Shown: positions 55,622 to 62,987 of the stretch, piece after piece
How positions within the stretch are numbered: position 1 is the first letter of the stretch
Layout: each line of letters begins with the position of its first letter
NCBI RefSeq assembly: GCF_028532725.1
Contig: NZ_JAQKGU010000001.1
Span: 1-64,000, forward strand
Length of the DNA: 64,000 nt
Direction of reading: 5' to 3'
From: Desulfovibrio sp. Fe33
GTDB taxonomy: Bacteria > Desulfobacterota > Desulfovibrionia > Desulfovibrionales > Desulfovibrionaceae
Made by a program: the position numbers and the translations under genes
Notes under the pieces: generated by a model
Seen by the model: only the letters and a program-made list of their open reading frames with translations
What the model was told of the DNA's origin: nothing
The model's database searches: none

Positions 55622-55735
55622 CTACCCGAGCGAAGCGAGGGCGATGGGGGTGCAGGGGGCTTTGCTCCCTGCCGGGTCCAGGGCAGCGCCCTGGTCTCCC
55701 CGAAGGGGCCGCCGGAGGCATTTTCTGCCGCCCGT
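55622..55735. repeat. Intergenic palindromic repeat, copy D
   Basis: It starts CGAGCGAAGCGAGGGCGATG, then has a GCAGGGGGC/GCTCCCTGC stem, the 21-base string GGGTCCAGGGCAGCGCCCTGG shared with copy A (split here over positions 55675-55692) and GGCCGCCGGAGGCA, shared with the 57.7-kb hairpin. It lies exactly where the RHS frame is broken. Confidence 0.65.
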
Positions 55736-55757
55736 TCCGCCCTATCTCATCAAGCCG

Positions 55758-56402
55758 TTATTCGGCTTGCGGCAGGATGATTTCGGCTCCGTCCATGCGG
55801 ATGTCGCCGTTGTCGGCCATTTTGCGCAGGGTGCGTGACAGGGCTTCGGGGGTGATGCCGATGATTTTGGCGAGTTCGCGGTGGGAAAGATCAAGGGAGA
55901 CGCGGCCGTTGCGGTGCCGGCTTTCGAAGTAGGCCATGAGTCGGGACGGGACCTGCTTGAGGGACAGGGAGTCGATCATGTCCATGGCTTCTTTGAGTCG
56001 TCGGGACATGACCCGCATCATGGTCAGGAGGATGGTCGGATCTTCGCGGACGAGCCGTTCGAATTCGGGAGGTCGGATGAAAAGGACCCGGCTGTCTTCG
56101 AGTGCGCCGAGGTTGGCGGGCAGTTTGCCGTCGGAGAAGGAGGAGCAGAGGCAGAACGGTTCGCCCGGCCCGAACACGAATATGGTCTGCTCCTTGCCGT
56201 CTTCGGCGAGCTTGAAGAGCTTGACCTGGCCGGACAGGAGCACGTGCAGCCCCTGAGCGGAGTTGTCCTCGCTGAAGAACAGGGACTTCTTGGGAAAACG
56301 CAGGACTTCGGCGTGGGCGGCCAGCCGGTCGAGCTGGGACTCGTCGAGTTTGGCGAAGATCGGGAAAGCGCTGATTTCGTTCTTGAGGTCGAGTGGCTGC
56401 AT
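55758..56402 (-). CDS. Crp/Fnr-family transcriptional regulator
   Basis: A 214-residue regulator with a cyclic-nucleotide-binding-type beta-barrel (about 10-125), a dimer helix and a C-terminal winged helix (SHRELAKIIGITPEALSRTLRKM). The recognition helix carries E-A-L-S-R, the same E-x-x-S-R that FNR uses to read TTGAT. It lacks the N-terminal Cys cluster of FNR, so it is more like DNR/HcpR regulators, which sense nitric oxide or redox through haem or other ligands. A perfect FNR box lies 27 bases upstream, suggesting autoregulation and control of the divergent operon. Confidence 0.92.
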   Translation of the reverse strand: MQPLDLKNEISAFPIFAKLDESQLDRLAAHAEVLRFPKKSLFFSEDNSAQGLHVLLSGQVKLFKLAEDGKEQTIFVFGPGEPFCLCSSFSDGKLPANLGALEDSRVLFIRPPEFERLVREDPTILLTMMRVMSRRLKEAMDMIDSLSLKQVPSRLMAYFESRHRNGRVSLDLSHRELAKIIGITPEALSRTLRKMADNGDIRMDGAEIILPQAE

Positions 56403-56428
56403 GGAGACGTCCGAAAAAATGCTGAATG

Positions 56429-56442
56429 TTGATCGAGATCAA
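56429..56442. promoter_or_regulatory. Perfect FNR-type operator TTGATCGAGATCAA
   Basis: TTGAT-CGAG-ATCAA matches the FNR consensus at all ten defined positions. It is in the 102-base gap between the divergent crp/fnr-type gene and the zinc-ribbon/BASS operon. The regulator's E-x-x-S-R recognition helix agrees with this sequence, so it probably binds here. Confidence 0.75.
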
Positions 56443-56504
56443 TGCCGCCGGTCGGCCGTGCGCCTATCTTGGGGCCAGAACGACAAAAAGCGAGGAGGTC
56501 CCCC

Positions 56505-56723
56505 ATGAGCGCCACCATCCACTGCCCCTATTGCAATGCCGGTCGGGAAACGGGCGAGTTCGACAGCTACGCACCCTTCTACGTCAATTGCGGGGAATGT
56601 TCCAGGCGGTACATCGTCGAACCCGTGCGCAACGGCGTGGTTGTGTATCGCGACGGCGAAGCCCCCTGCTGCTCCGACCCGGATTGCCGCGAGACCGAGA
56701 TGGCCGGTTCGGGCCAGGAATAG
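56505..56723 (+). CDS. Small zinc-ribbon protein
   Basis: A 72-residue protein with two CxxC knuckles (HCPYC at 7-11 and NCGEC at 28-32) and a C-terminal CCSDPDC, giving up to seven Cys for metal. No catalytic domain exists. AGGAGG precedes the ATG at 56505, and the BASS transporter begins 22 bases after its stop, so they are co-expressed from the FNR-box promoter. Function unknown. Confidence 0.85.
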   Translation: MSATIHCPYCNAGRETGEFDSYAPFYVNCGECSRRYIVEPVRNGVVVYRDGEAPCCSDPDCRETEMAGSGQE

Positions 56724-56745
56724 CCCCTCGGCGAGGAGTTTTCCC

Positions 56746-57729
56746 ATGTTCAAGATATTGCAGAAACTTACCAAGAATCTGATCTATGCCATCCCCGCGA
56801 TGATGTTCGCCGGATTCGCCTACGGCCTGTGGGCGGATACCGGCTGGCTCAAGGGGGCCATCGTCCCGTTCACTTTTCTCATGGTCTATCCCATGATGGT
56901 CACCCTCAAGGTTCGCAAGGTTTTCGAGGGGGGCGACGCCAAGGCGCAAATCCTGACACAGCTCATAAATTTTGGGCTGACTCCCTTCCTGGCCTTCGGC
57001 GTCGGCCTCCTCTTCTTCCGCGATAATCCGTATATGGCCCTGGGGCTGCTTCTGGCCGGGCTGGTTCCCACCAGCGGCATGACCATTTCGTGGACCGGGT
57101 TCGCCAAAGGCAACATGTCGGCGGCGGTCAAGATGACCGTCATCGGCCTTGTCGCCGGTTCTCTGGCCACCCCGCTCTATGTCCAGGCCCTGATGGGAAC
57201 GGCCATCGAGATGCAGGTTTCGGCCGTATTCAAGCAGATTCTGTTCATCGTTTTCCTGCCCATGGCGCTCGGCTATTTGACCCAGCGGTTTCTGGTGAAG
57301 CGATACGGCCAGGAGCGGTTCCAGCGGGAGCTGGGGCCGAAATTTCCCGGCCTGTCCACCGTGGGCGTGCTCGGCATCGTTTTCGTGGCCCTGGCCCTCA
57401 AGGCGAAGACCATTGCGGCCGCCCCCGGCGTGCTGCTGGACATCCTCGTGCCGCTGGTGTTGCTCTATGGGGCCAATTTCCTGATATCCACTCTCGTGGG
57501 CCGGTCGCTGCTCCCGCGCGGCGACGCCATCGCCCTTGTCTACGGCTCGGTCATGCGCAACCTGTCCATCGCCCTGGCCATCGCCATCAACGCCTTCGGC
57601 GCGCAAGGCTCCGACGCGGCTCTGGTCATCGCCATGGCCTATATCATTCAGGTCCAGTCCGCCGCCTGGTACGTCCGGTTCACCCACAAGGTCTTCGGCC
57701 TGCCGGAAGAGCTCGCGCAACCGGCTTAA
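56746..57729 (+). CDS. Bile acid:sodium symporter family (BASS/ArsB-Acr3-like) permease
   Basis: A 327-residue permease with about ten helices. The N-terminus NLIYAIPAMMFAGFAYGL and the conserved GLVPTSGMTISWTGFAKGN crossover motif point to the BASS/ACR3 superfamily, as does NLSIALAIAINAFG near the C-terminus. It may export arsenite or import organic anions; no other ars gene is present. GAGGAG is upstream of ATG 56746. Confidence 0.85.
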   Translation: MFKILQKLTKNLIYAIPAMMFAGFAYGLWADTGWLKGAIVPFTFLMVYPMMVTLKVRKVFEGGDAKAQILTQLINFGLTPFLAFGVGLLFFRDNPYMALGLLLAGLVPTSGMTISWTGFAKGNMSAAVKMTVIGLVAGSLATPLYVQALMGTAIEMQVSAVFKQILFIVFLPMALGYLTQRFLVKRYGQERFQRELGPKFPGLSTVGVLGIVFVALALKAKTIAAAPGVLLDILVPLVLLYGANFLISTLVGRSLLPRGDAIALVYGSVMRNLSIALAIAINAFGAQGSDAALVIAMAYIIQVQSAAWYVRFTHKVFGLPEELAQPA

Positions 57730-57737
57730 GAGAAGGC

Positions 57738-57816
57738 GCCTCCGGCGGCCGGGGAAAGGAGAGGAAACAACCCTTTTCAAAGGGTTTTTCCTCTCCTTTC
57801 CCCGGCCGCCGGAGGC
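57738..57816. repeat. Long intergenic hairpin, palindromic repeat copy E
   Basis: A 79-base, near-perfect inverted repeat with arms of about 38 bases: GCCTCCGGCGGCCGGGGAAA and onward, pairing with its complement ending at 57816, with one bulged C and a tip of CCCTTTTCAAAGGG. It is the most complete member of the family. Confidence 0.9.
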
Positions 57817-57820
57817 AAAA

Positions 57821-57858
57821 AAAAGACCAGCCCGACAGTGATGCCGGGCTGGTCTTTT
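57821..57858. terminator. Bidirectional terminator between the BASS and PaaK-type genes
   Basis: An 11-bp stem AGACCAGCCCG/CGGGCTGGTCT (57824-57834 with 57845-57855) flanked by A-run and T-run, so it can terminate both convergent genes. Confidence 0.92.
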
Positions 57859-57877
57859 ATGTTGTGTCGATGGGCGT

Positions 57878-59143
57878 TTAGTCCCAGGTGCGCTTGTCTT
57901 CGATGGGCCGGATCTGCGGGGGCAGGGTTCCGGGGGCGAGGACCTTGAGGATGGGGCGCAGCTTGATCTTCTCGCGGAAGAGGTGGAGCAGCTCGTCCTC
58001 CTGGTTGAACTGGCCCGCCTCGATGGACAGGATCATTTCGTCGATGCCGCCGGGGTTGGTGACTTCGATCTGCCAGCGCTTGACCTCTTCGAACCGGGCC
58101 ATGACCTGCTCGACCTGGTGGGGGTAGACGAACATGCCCTTGATGCGGGCGGTGGTGTCTACGCGGCCGACGATGCCGCCCAGGCGCGGGGAGGTGCGGC
58201 CGCAGGCGCACGGAGCGCGGTCCAGGTAGCCGAGATCGCCGGTGGCGAGTCGGATGAGCGGGTAGGTGCGGTTGAAGGCGGTGACCACGATTTCGCCGAC
58301 TTCGCCGTCCTTGAGCGGAATGCCGGTGTCGGGATGGCAGATTTCGACGTAGGCGCGGTTGGACAGGTGCAGGCCGGACTTGTGGAAGCATTCGTAACCG
58401 ATGCAGCCCACGTCGGCGGTGCCGTAGCCCTGGCGCATGATGCAGTCGAACTTCTTTTCCAGGGTGGAGCGCATCTTTTCGGAGAATTTTTCGCCGGTGA
58501 CGAAGGCGACTTCGAGGAAGAGGTCCTTGCGCAGGGAGAGACCGGCCTCTTCGGCTTTCTGGGCCAGGTGCATGAGGTAGCTGGGCGTGCCGACGTAGCC
58601 GGTAACGCGGAGCTTCTGCATGATCTCGATCTGCGAGTTGGTGTTGCCCGGACCGGCGGGAACCACGGCGCAGGAAAGGTTGCGCAGGGGTTCTTCAAAC
58701 ATGAGGCCCGCGGGCGCCAGATGGTAGTTGAAGGTGATCTGGGCCAGGTCGCCGGAGCGGAAGCCCGCGGCGTAGAAGCCTTCGGTCCAGCCCCAATAGT
58801 CCTCGGAACGGTCTTCGGGGTCGAAGATCGGGCCGGGGGAAAGGAACACGCGCTGCAATTCGCCAAGGTCCTTGGTCAGCAGCCCGCCGAGGCGGGGACC
58901 CATGGACTGGAGGAAAATGAGTTCCTTTTTCTTTATGATGGGGATATGTTTGAGGTCGTTCAGCGTGCGGAATTTGTCCACGTTGAACTGTGCGCGGTCG
59001 AACCGCTTCTTTACGTCCTCGGAGTATCGATAGGCGTAGGAGAGCAGCTCTTTCAACTGCAACTGGCAATACTGCCTGCGTTCGGACTCGTCGAGGACCT
59101 CGCGGCGGGAGTAAATCCCTTCGGTGCGGTCTTTTCGTGTCAT
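57878..59143 (-). CDS. Phenylacetate-CoA ligase family (PaaK-type) protein
   Basis: A 421-residue adenylate-forming enzyme. It has the PaaK layout: N-terminal LLSYAYRYSEDVKKRFD, a region AGPGNTNSQIEIMQ, GTPSYLMHLAQKA, RQGYGTADVGCIGYEC and the A5-like DGEVGEIVVTAFNRTYPLIRLATGDLG followed by GRVDTTARIKGMFVYP. It activates an aryl or acyl acid to its CoA thioester. The phosphate-binding loop is less Ser/Thr-rich than in many members. ATG 59143 follows AAGGAG; a longer upstream frame is rejected. Confidence 0.87.
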   Translation of the reverse strand: MTRKDRTEGIYSRREVLDESERRQYCQLQLKELLSYAYRYSEDVKKRFDRAQFNVDKFRTLNDLKHIPIIKKKELIFLQSMGPRLGGLLTKDLGELQRVFLSPGPIFDPEDRSEDYWGWTEGFYAAGFRSGDLAQITFNYHLAPAGLMFEEPLRNLSCAVVPAGPGNTNSQIEIMQKLRVTGYVGTPSYLMHLAQKAEEAGLSLRKDLFLEVAFVTGEKFSEKMRSTLEKKFDCIMRQGYGTADVGCIGYECFHKSGLHLSNRAYVEICHPDTGIPLKDGEVGEIVVTAFNRTYPLIRLATGDLGYLDRAPCACGRTSPRLGGIVGRVDTTARIKGMFVYPHQVEQVMARFEEVKRWQIEVTNPGGIDEMILSIEAGQFNQEDELLHLFREKIKLRPILKVLAPGTLPPQIRPIEDKRTWD

Positions 59144-59293
59144 ATTTGTGCTCCTTGGTGGCTTAATTCCAATAACGGATGGGAGCGGGAATATAACACG
59201 GTAGATTTTTTTTGCAAGAAAAACTTTAAATTTGCAGAGATTCCGGCAAGTTGCAAGATAAATGTTAAAGAGGGACGAAGTTTCAAAATGTGC

Positions 59294-59320
59294 TTGACAC
59301 CGGAAAGCCAAATGGATACT
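59294..59320 (+). promoter_or_regulatory. Candidate promoter of the tRNA-Lys/tRNA-Glu genes
   Basis: TTGACA at 59294-59299 is followed 15 bases later by GATACT at 59315-59320, 22 bases before tRNA-Lys. The spacer is short, but the -35 match is perfect. Confidence 0.5.
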
Positions 59321-59342
59321 CATACGTTCCCTAACGGGTCGT

Positions 59343-59418
59343 TGGGTCGTTAACTCAGTTGGTAGAGTATCTGCCTTTTAAGCAGAGAGTCACTGGTTCG
59401 AGCCCAGTACGACCCACC
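59343..59418 (+). tRNA. tRNA-Lys (anticodon TTT)
   Basis: A 76-base cloverleaf. The acceptor stem GGGTCGT pairs with ACGACCC, the D-arm has AGTTGGTAG, the anticodon loop is CTTTTAA, and the T-arm is GGTTCGAGCCC-like. The 3' CCA is encoded. Confidence 0.97.
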
Positions 59419-59424
59419 ATAATG

Positions 59425-59500
59425 CGTCCCCATCGTCTAGTGGCCTAGGACTCCGGCCTCTCACGCCGGCAACAGGGGTTCAAACCCCCTTGGGGACGCC
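59425..59500 (+). tRNA. tRNA-Glu (anticodon CTC)
   Basis: A 76-base cloverleaf six bases after tRNA-Lys. The acceptor stem GTCCCCA pairs with TGGGGAC, the anticodon arm is CCGGCCTCTCACGCCGG and the T-arm has GGGGTTCAAACCCC. The CCA end is encoded. It marks the left edge of an AT-rich island and is a plausible integration site. Confidence 0.97.
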
Positions 59501-59510
59501 ACTGACAAAT

Positions 59511-59545
59511 CAACGGGTTACAGCGGAAGCTGTAGCCCGTTTTTT
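59511..59545 (+). terminator. Terminator after the tRNA pair
   Basis: AACGGGTTACAG pairs with CTGTAGCCCGTT (one G-U pair) around CGGAAG and is followed by T residues, ten bases past the tRNA-Glu CCA. Confidence 0.85.
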
Positions 59546-59584
59546 TGTCTGCGTGTAAAATTTCGTGTAAATTGGTGCTGAAAA

Positions 59585-59616
59585 GCCCCGGAGAGTATTC
59601 TCTTCGGGGCCTTTTT
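59585..59616 (+). terminator. Second hairpin-terminator before the deaminase gene
   Basis: An 11-bp stem GCCCCGGAGAG/CTCTTCGGGGC with loop TATT, followed by CTTTTT. It lies 104 bases before the deaminase start, downstream of the tRNA terminator, so it may end a short non-coding transcript of its own. Confidence 0.75.
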
Positions 59617-59719
59617 GCTTCTTTTCTTTTATAAATATGGATCGGCACCCTTGGCAACAACGATAAAATATAGAATTATGCGGCAAAATTTGATTACAAA
59701 GGAAGCCCAAGGAGTTCCG

Positions 59720-61258
59720 ATGGACAGCGCAATGAAACTTGACCAAGCAAGAAAAGGCAAAACCCAAAAGCCGTATGACAAAATCATTGATCGAGAAACT
59801 AATGAGTTGGTTATTGCTTTTTGTGGCGCTGCGGGGAGTGGGACTACAAAAATAGCAGAGAGATTAGGAAAAGAACTAGAAGAGCGCGAATACACCGTTC
59901 GCCACATCCAACTCAGCGCCATTATCAAACAGCACTCAACAAAAAGCATTCATGTAAATGATCATGCCGAACGTATCCAACTACTTCAACAAGAAGGAAC
60001 CGGTCTAAGGAGAAAATATGGAGAAGATGTCTTGGCAATGCTTGCTATCCAGGACATAAAGTTAGGTCGTGAGAAAACCCATCCATCTACTGGGATATTG
60101 AATGATCCAACAGAAAGGAGGTACGCGACGATAATTGATAGCCTCAAACATCCTCATGAAGAACGGCTTCTTAGAAAAGTATATGGCGATATGTTTTATT
60201 TATTTGGAGTGCTTTGTCCTGAAGATATTCGTATTCAGCGTCTACAGCACGAAAAAGGTATGAGCCCTTCAACAGCTCATACGATCATTGAAACGGACAA
60301 GTCAGAAGAAGAAAAAAAAGGACAGCAGCTACTCGACACAATTCATTTGTCCGATTTTTTCTTTCGAAACACCGACGTTGACAGCAAGGAAATAAAAGCA
60401 AGCCTTGTACGATTTGTAGATCTTATATTAGGTGCCAACACAATCACTCCCACCGTTGAAGAATACGGAATGGCGATAGCATATTGTTCATCCTTACGCT
60501 CAGGATGTATTTCAAGACAAGTCGGTGCTGCAATTATCAAGGAGGGGGACGTAATCGCGACAGGTAGGAATGATGTCCCTCGCTATGAAGGAGGCCTGTA
60601 TACAGCAACAGATTCTCCCGATGGGCGTTGTTTTAGATGGGGGACTGAAACCTGTAGAAATGACGTAAAAAAGAAAGTCATGAAACAAAAGATGCTTGAG
60701 TTAATTAATGAAAAACTTCCAGAAGAGAACGCGTTAACGGAAGAAAGGTTTAATAGGATTTGTAAGACTGTTGGCATTAATAATATTATTGAATATTCAA
60801 GAGCTATTCATGCCGAAATGGATGCACTAACTACTCTAGCTAGAACGGGAAGCTCTGGAGCCAAAGGCGCTACTCTCCTGTGCACCACATACCCTTGTCA
60901 CAATTGTGCGCGCCACATAGTCGCTGCGGGGATCAGTCGCGTCTTCTACATTGAACCATATGAGAAAAGCTTAGCAACAGAACTGCATAACGACTCCATC
61001 AGCACAGCCGACAAGCCATCTAACACGCCAAAAAAATTAGAAATTGTCGCATTTGAGGGAGTTGGTCCCACAAAATACTCAAGGCTTTTCCGACAAATGG
61101 ACCGCAAAAACGAGCAAACCTGTGGTGTAGAAGAAATAAATACCAGAAAATCTAAACCTTTTTTAGGACACTCCCTCGACCGGTTTACCGATTACGAAGC
61201 AAAAATTGTCGAGTATCTTACCGAAATCAAACTTGACCAAAAAAGGTTGCCCGACTAG
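59720..61258 (+). CDS. avcD: AvcD-type anti-phage dCTP deaminase
   Basis: A 512-residue two-domain protein. Residues about 28-240 form a P-loop kinase-like domain (VIAFCGAAGSGTTKIAERL; the loop reads GAAGSGTT with Thr where the Walker A Lys is expected). Residues about 245-415 are a zinc deaminase domain with H364-A-E366 (AIHAEMDAL) and C393/C396 (YPCHNCARHI). This matches antiviral dCTP deaminases (AvcD/DCD), which drain dCTP during phage infection. The ATG at 59720 has AAGGAG five bases upstream, preferred to earlier in-frame starts. The gene is clearly AT-richer than the chromosome and sits after tRNA-Glu with an integrase stub nearby. Confidence 0.88.
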   Translation: MDSAMKLDQARKGKTQKPYDKIIDRETNELVIAFCGAAGSGTTKIAERLGKELEEREYTVRHIQLSAIIKQHSTKSIHVNDHAERIQLLQQEGTGLRRKYGEDVLAMLAIQDIKLGREKTHPSTGILNDPTERRYATIIDSLKHPHEERLLRKVYGDMFYLFGVLCPEDIRIQRLQHEKGMSPSTAHTIIETDKSEEEKKGQQLLDTIHLSDFFFRNTDVDSKEIKASLVRFVDLILGANTITPTVEEYGMAIAYCSSLRSGCISRQVGAAIIKEGDVIATGRNDVPRYEGGLYTATDSPDGRCFRWGTETCRNDVKKKVMKQKMLELINEKLPEENALTEERFNRICKTVGINNIIEYSRAIHAEMDALTTLARTGSSGAKGATLLCTTYPCHNCARHIVAAGISRVFYIEPYEKSLATELHNDSISTADKPSNTPKKLEIVAFEGVGPTKYSRLFRQMDRKNEQTCGVEEINTRKSKPFLGHSLDRFTDYEAKIVEYLTEIKLDQKRLPD

Positions 61259-61347
61259 GAGGCGTACTTTCGGCGCGTGAAGAGAGTGGGCTTGTTTTTT
61301 TTATATTCATCACATAAATTGTGAAGGAATAAACAAGGGAGGAAGTC

Positions 61348-61572
61348 ATGGGTAAGCCGAGTAAGCAGGACGACCAGTACAGACTCCCACTCGACCCACC
61401 ATCGAATGGGTCAGGTGATCAAAATAGTCTGTCAATCTCGCGAAAAGCTCAAAACGAAAATAATTATTGCAAGGTATTCAGCTTTGCTTCTGCGATCCAA
61501 AAACGTGAGGATGAACGAGAGGGTGAAGTGCTTCAAAGAATTTTAGCCCACTCAGCGGCACTGGAGTGGTGA
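61348..61572 (+). CDS. Small unknown protein downstream of the deaminase
   Basis: A 74-residue hydrophilic protein (MGKPSKQDDQYRLPLDPPSN; later ASAIQKREDEREGEVLQRIL). It has a strong GGAGGAAG before the ATG and a terminator after it, so it is real and probably in one unit with avcD, 89 bases upstream. The first half looks disordered and the second half forms one helix. No family is recognised; an accessory or control role for the deaminase is possible. Confidence 0.7.
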   Translation: MGKPSKQDDQYRLPLDPPSNGSGDQNSLSISRKAQNENNYCKVFSFASAIQKREDEREGEVLQRILAHSAALEW

Positions 61573-61610
61573 GACCAATTCAACGCAGTATATTCAAATA
61601 AACTTCAATA

Positions 61611-61640
61611 AGGGTTATGGCTTTTGCTATAACCTTTTTT
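61611..61640 (+). terminator. Terminator of the deaminase operon
   Basis: GGTTATGGC pairs with GCTATAACC (one G-U) around TTTT and is followed by six T residues. Confidence 0.9.
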
Positions 61641-61653
61641 GTTCAGAAACAAT

Positions 61654-62676
61654 CTAATCGCCTTTCCGCTCAATCCCCTTCACCAACTCCTCAAAATCCC
61701 GCTCGGCTTCGATTTCAGCCTCTTCCAGCTCCCGTTGCCTACGAGCCTCATTAAACGCCTTGTACTCGCCATGGGCGTGCTTCTCGGCCTGCTTATGAGA
61801 GACCGTACCCGCGTTGGTCAGCACCTCCCATTCATTGAACTCAAGGAATTTATCGGCGATCTCAACCCACTGCTGCATGGTGATGCGTTGCCGCTTTTCG
61901 GCACGATCCTCGGCGTGATCCAGGAACATGGTCACCAGCCGGTCCAGCTTGGCGAGTTCATCTTGTTGTAAATAGTTCTTGGAAGTAACCACATCGCCTT
62001 TGCGGACGACATCCCCTTTGAAGCTCGTCAGGCCCATGTTGGGCTGGGCGGCGTCGGCCCGCGTCATCACGATTTCTGCGGCGGTCTTGCCGGTGATGGC
62101 GAAGAGCATCTTGTTCTGGATGGTTTTGAAAAAAGTCTGGGCGGTTTCTGAGTTGCCGTCATAGTCGGCGCTGGTCTGCGAGAACAGATCCCTGACCTTC
62201 TGGTAGAATCGTTTCTCCGAGGCCCGGATCGTCCGGATGCGCTCAAGCAGCTCATCGAAGTAATCCCAGCCGCCAGGATTCTTCAGCCGCTCGTCGTCCA
62301 TGGTGAAGCCTTTGACCATGTACTCCCGCAACCGTTCGGTAGCCCATCGACGGAATTGGACGCCCACGGACGAGCGGACGCGGTAGCCCACAGCAATGAT
62401 GGCATCCAGGCTGTAGTGCTTGGTCAGGTACTCTTTCCCGTCCGAAGCAGTTATTCGGAAATTCCTAACAACTGCCCCTTCAGCCAGCTCCCCGTCTGCG
62501 AACAGGTTCTTCAGGTGCTCGTTGATCGTGGGAATCGAAACCTGGAAGAGCTCAGCCATGAGCTTCTGGCTAAGCCAGGCCGTTTCATCCAAGAAGCGAA
62601 CCTCGACACGGATGTTTCCATCCGGGGCCGGAAAGATGTCTATTTGAGATTGCGGGGCAGGGGCGTTGTCACTCAT
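61654..62676 (-). CDS. RhuM-family virulence/accessory protein
   Basis: A 340-residue protein of the RhuM family: a phage-type DNA-binding N-terminus (ETAWLSQKLMAELFQVSIPTINEHLKNLF), then the family core (VVRNFRITASDGKEYLTKHYSLDAIIAVGYRVRSSVGVQFRRWA) and a helical C-terminus ending in a charged coiled coil. It was first noted in Salmonella pathogenicity island 3, and homologues are common on mobile islands; the biochemical role is unknown. AGAAGGA precedes the ATG. It converges on the deaminase operon. Confidence 0.88.
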   Translation of the reverse strand: MSDNAPAPQSQIDIFPAPDGNIRVEVRFLDETAWLSQKLMAELFQVSIPTINEHLKNLFADGELAEGAVVRNFRITASDGKEYLTKHYSLDAIIAVGYRVRSSVGVQFRRWATERLREYMVKGFTMDDERLKNPGGWDYFDELLERIRTIRASEKRFYQKVRDLFSQTSADYDGNSETAQTFFKTIQNKMLFAITGKTAAEIVMTRADAAQPNMGLTSFKGDVVRKGDVVTSKNYLQQDELAKLDRLVTMFLDHAEDRAEKRQRITMQQWVEIADKFLEFNEWEVLTNAGTVSHKQAEKHAHGEYKAFNEARRQRELEEAEIEAERDFEELVKGIERKGD

Positions 62677-62787
62677 GGGGCGTCCTTCTGATTTGATGAC
62701 CGAGCATAGTACAGGCTGCCATTCTCAACAAGTACGCGCGGGCGAAGGAAAAGTCCGAAAGCGTCCACATATGGGCTTTGTTGCATG

Positions 62788-62987
62788 TTAACCAAGCCCG
62801 TCTTTTAAGACGTTCTTGGTAATGCCCAGCCGGTGTATGTACCGCGTCGTGGTCATCAAGTTCTTGTGTCGAAGAATCGCTTGAATGGTGGGGATGTCCA
62901 CCCCCTCTTGCACAAGTATAGATGCCGTTACGTGCCGGATGGCATGGAAAGTAAAAGGCTCTCCCCTTGCTTTCGCACAGAATCTTT
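62788..62987 (-). pseudogene. C-terminal remnant of a tyrosine integrase
   Basis: A 65-codon frame on the minus strand ending TAA at 62788. It reads FHAIRHVTASIL, then VDIPTIQAILRHKNLMTTTRYIH, so the H-x-x-R, the later His and the nucleophilic Tyr of phage-type integrases are all present. An in-frame stop at about 62985-62987 cuts it off, and no N-terminal or core part is found upstream. It is the stub of the island's integrase. Confidence 0.85.
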
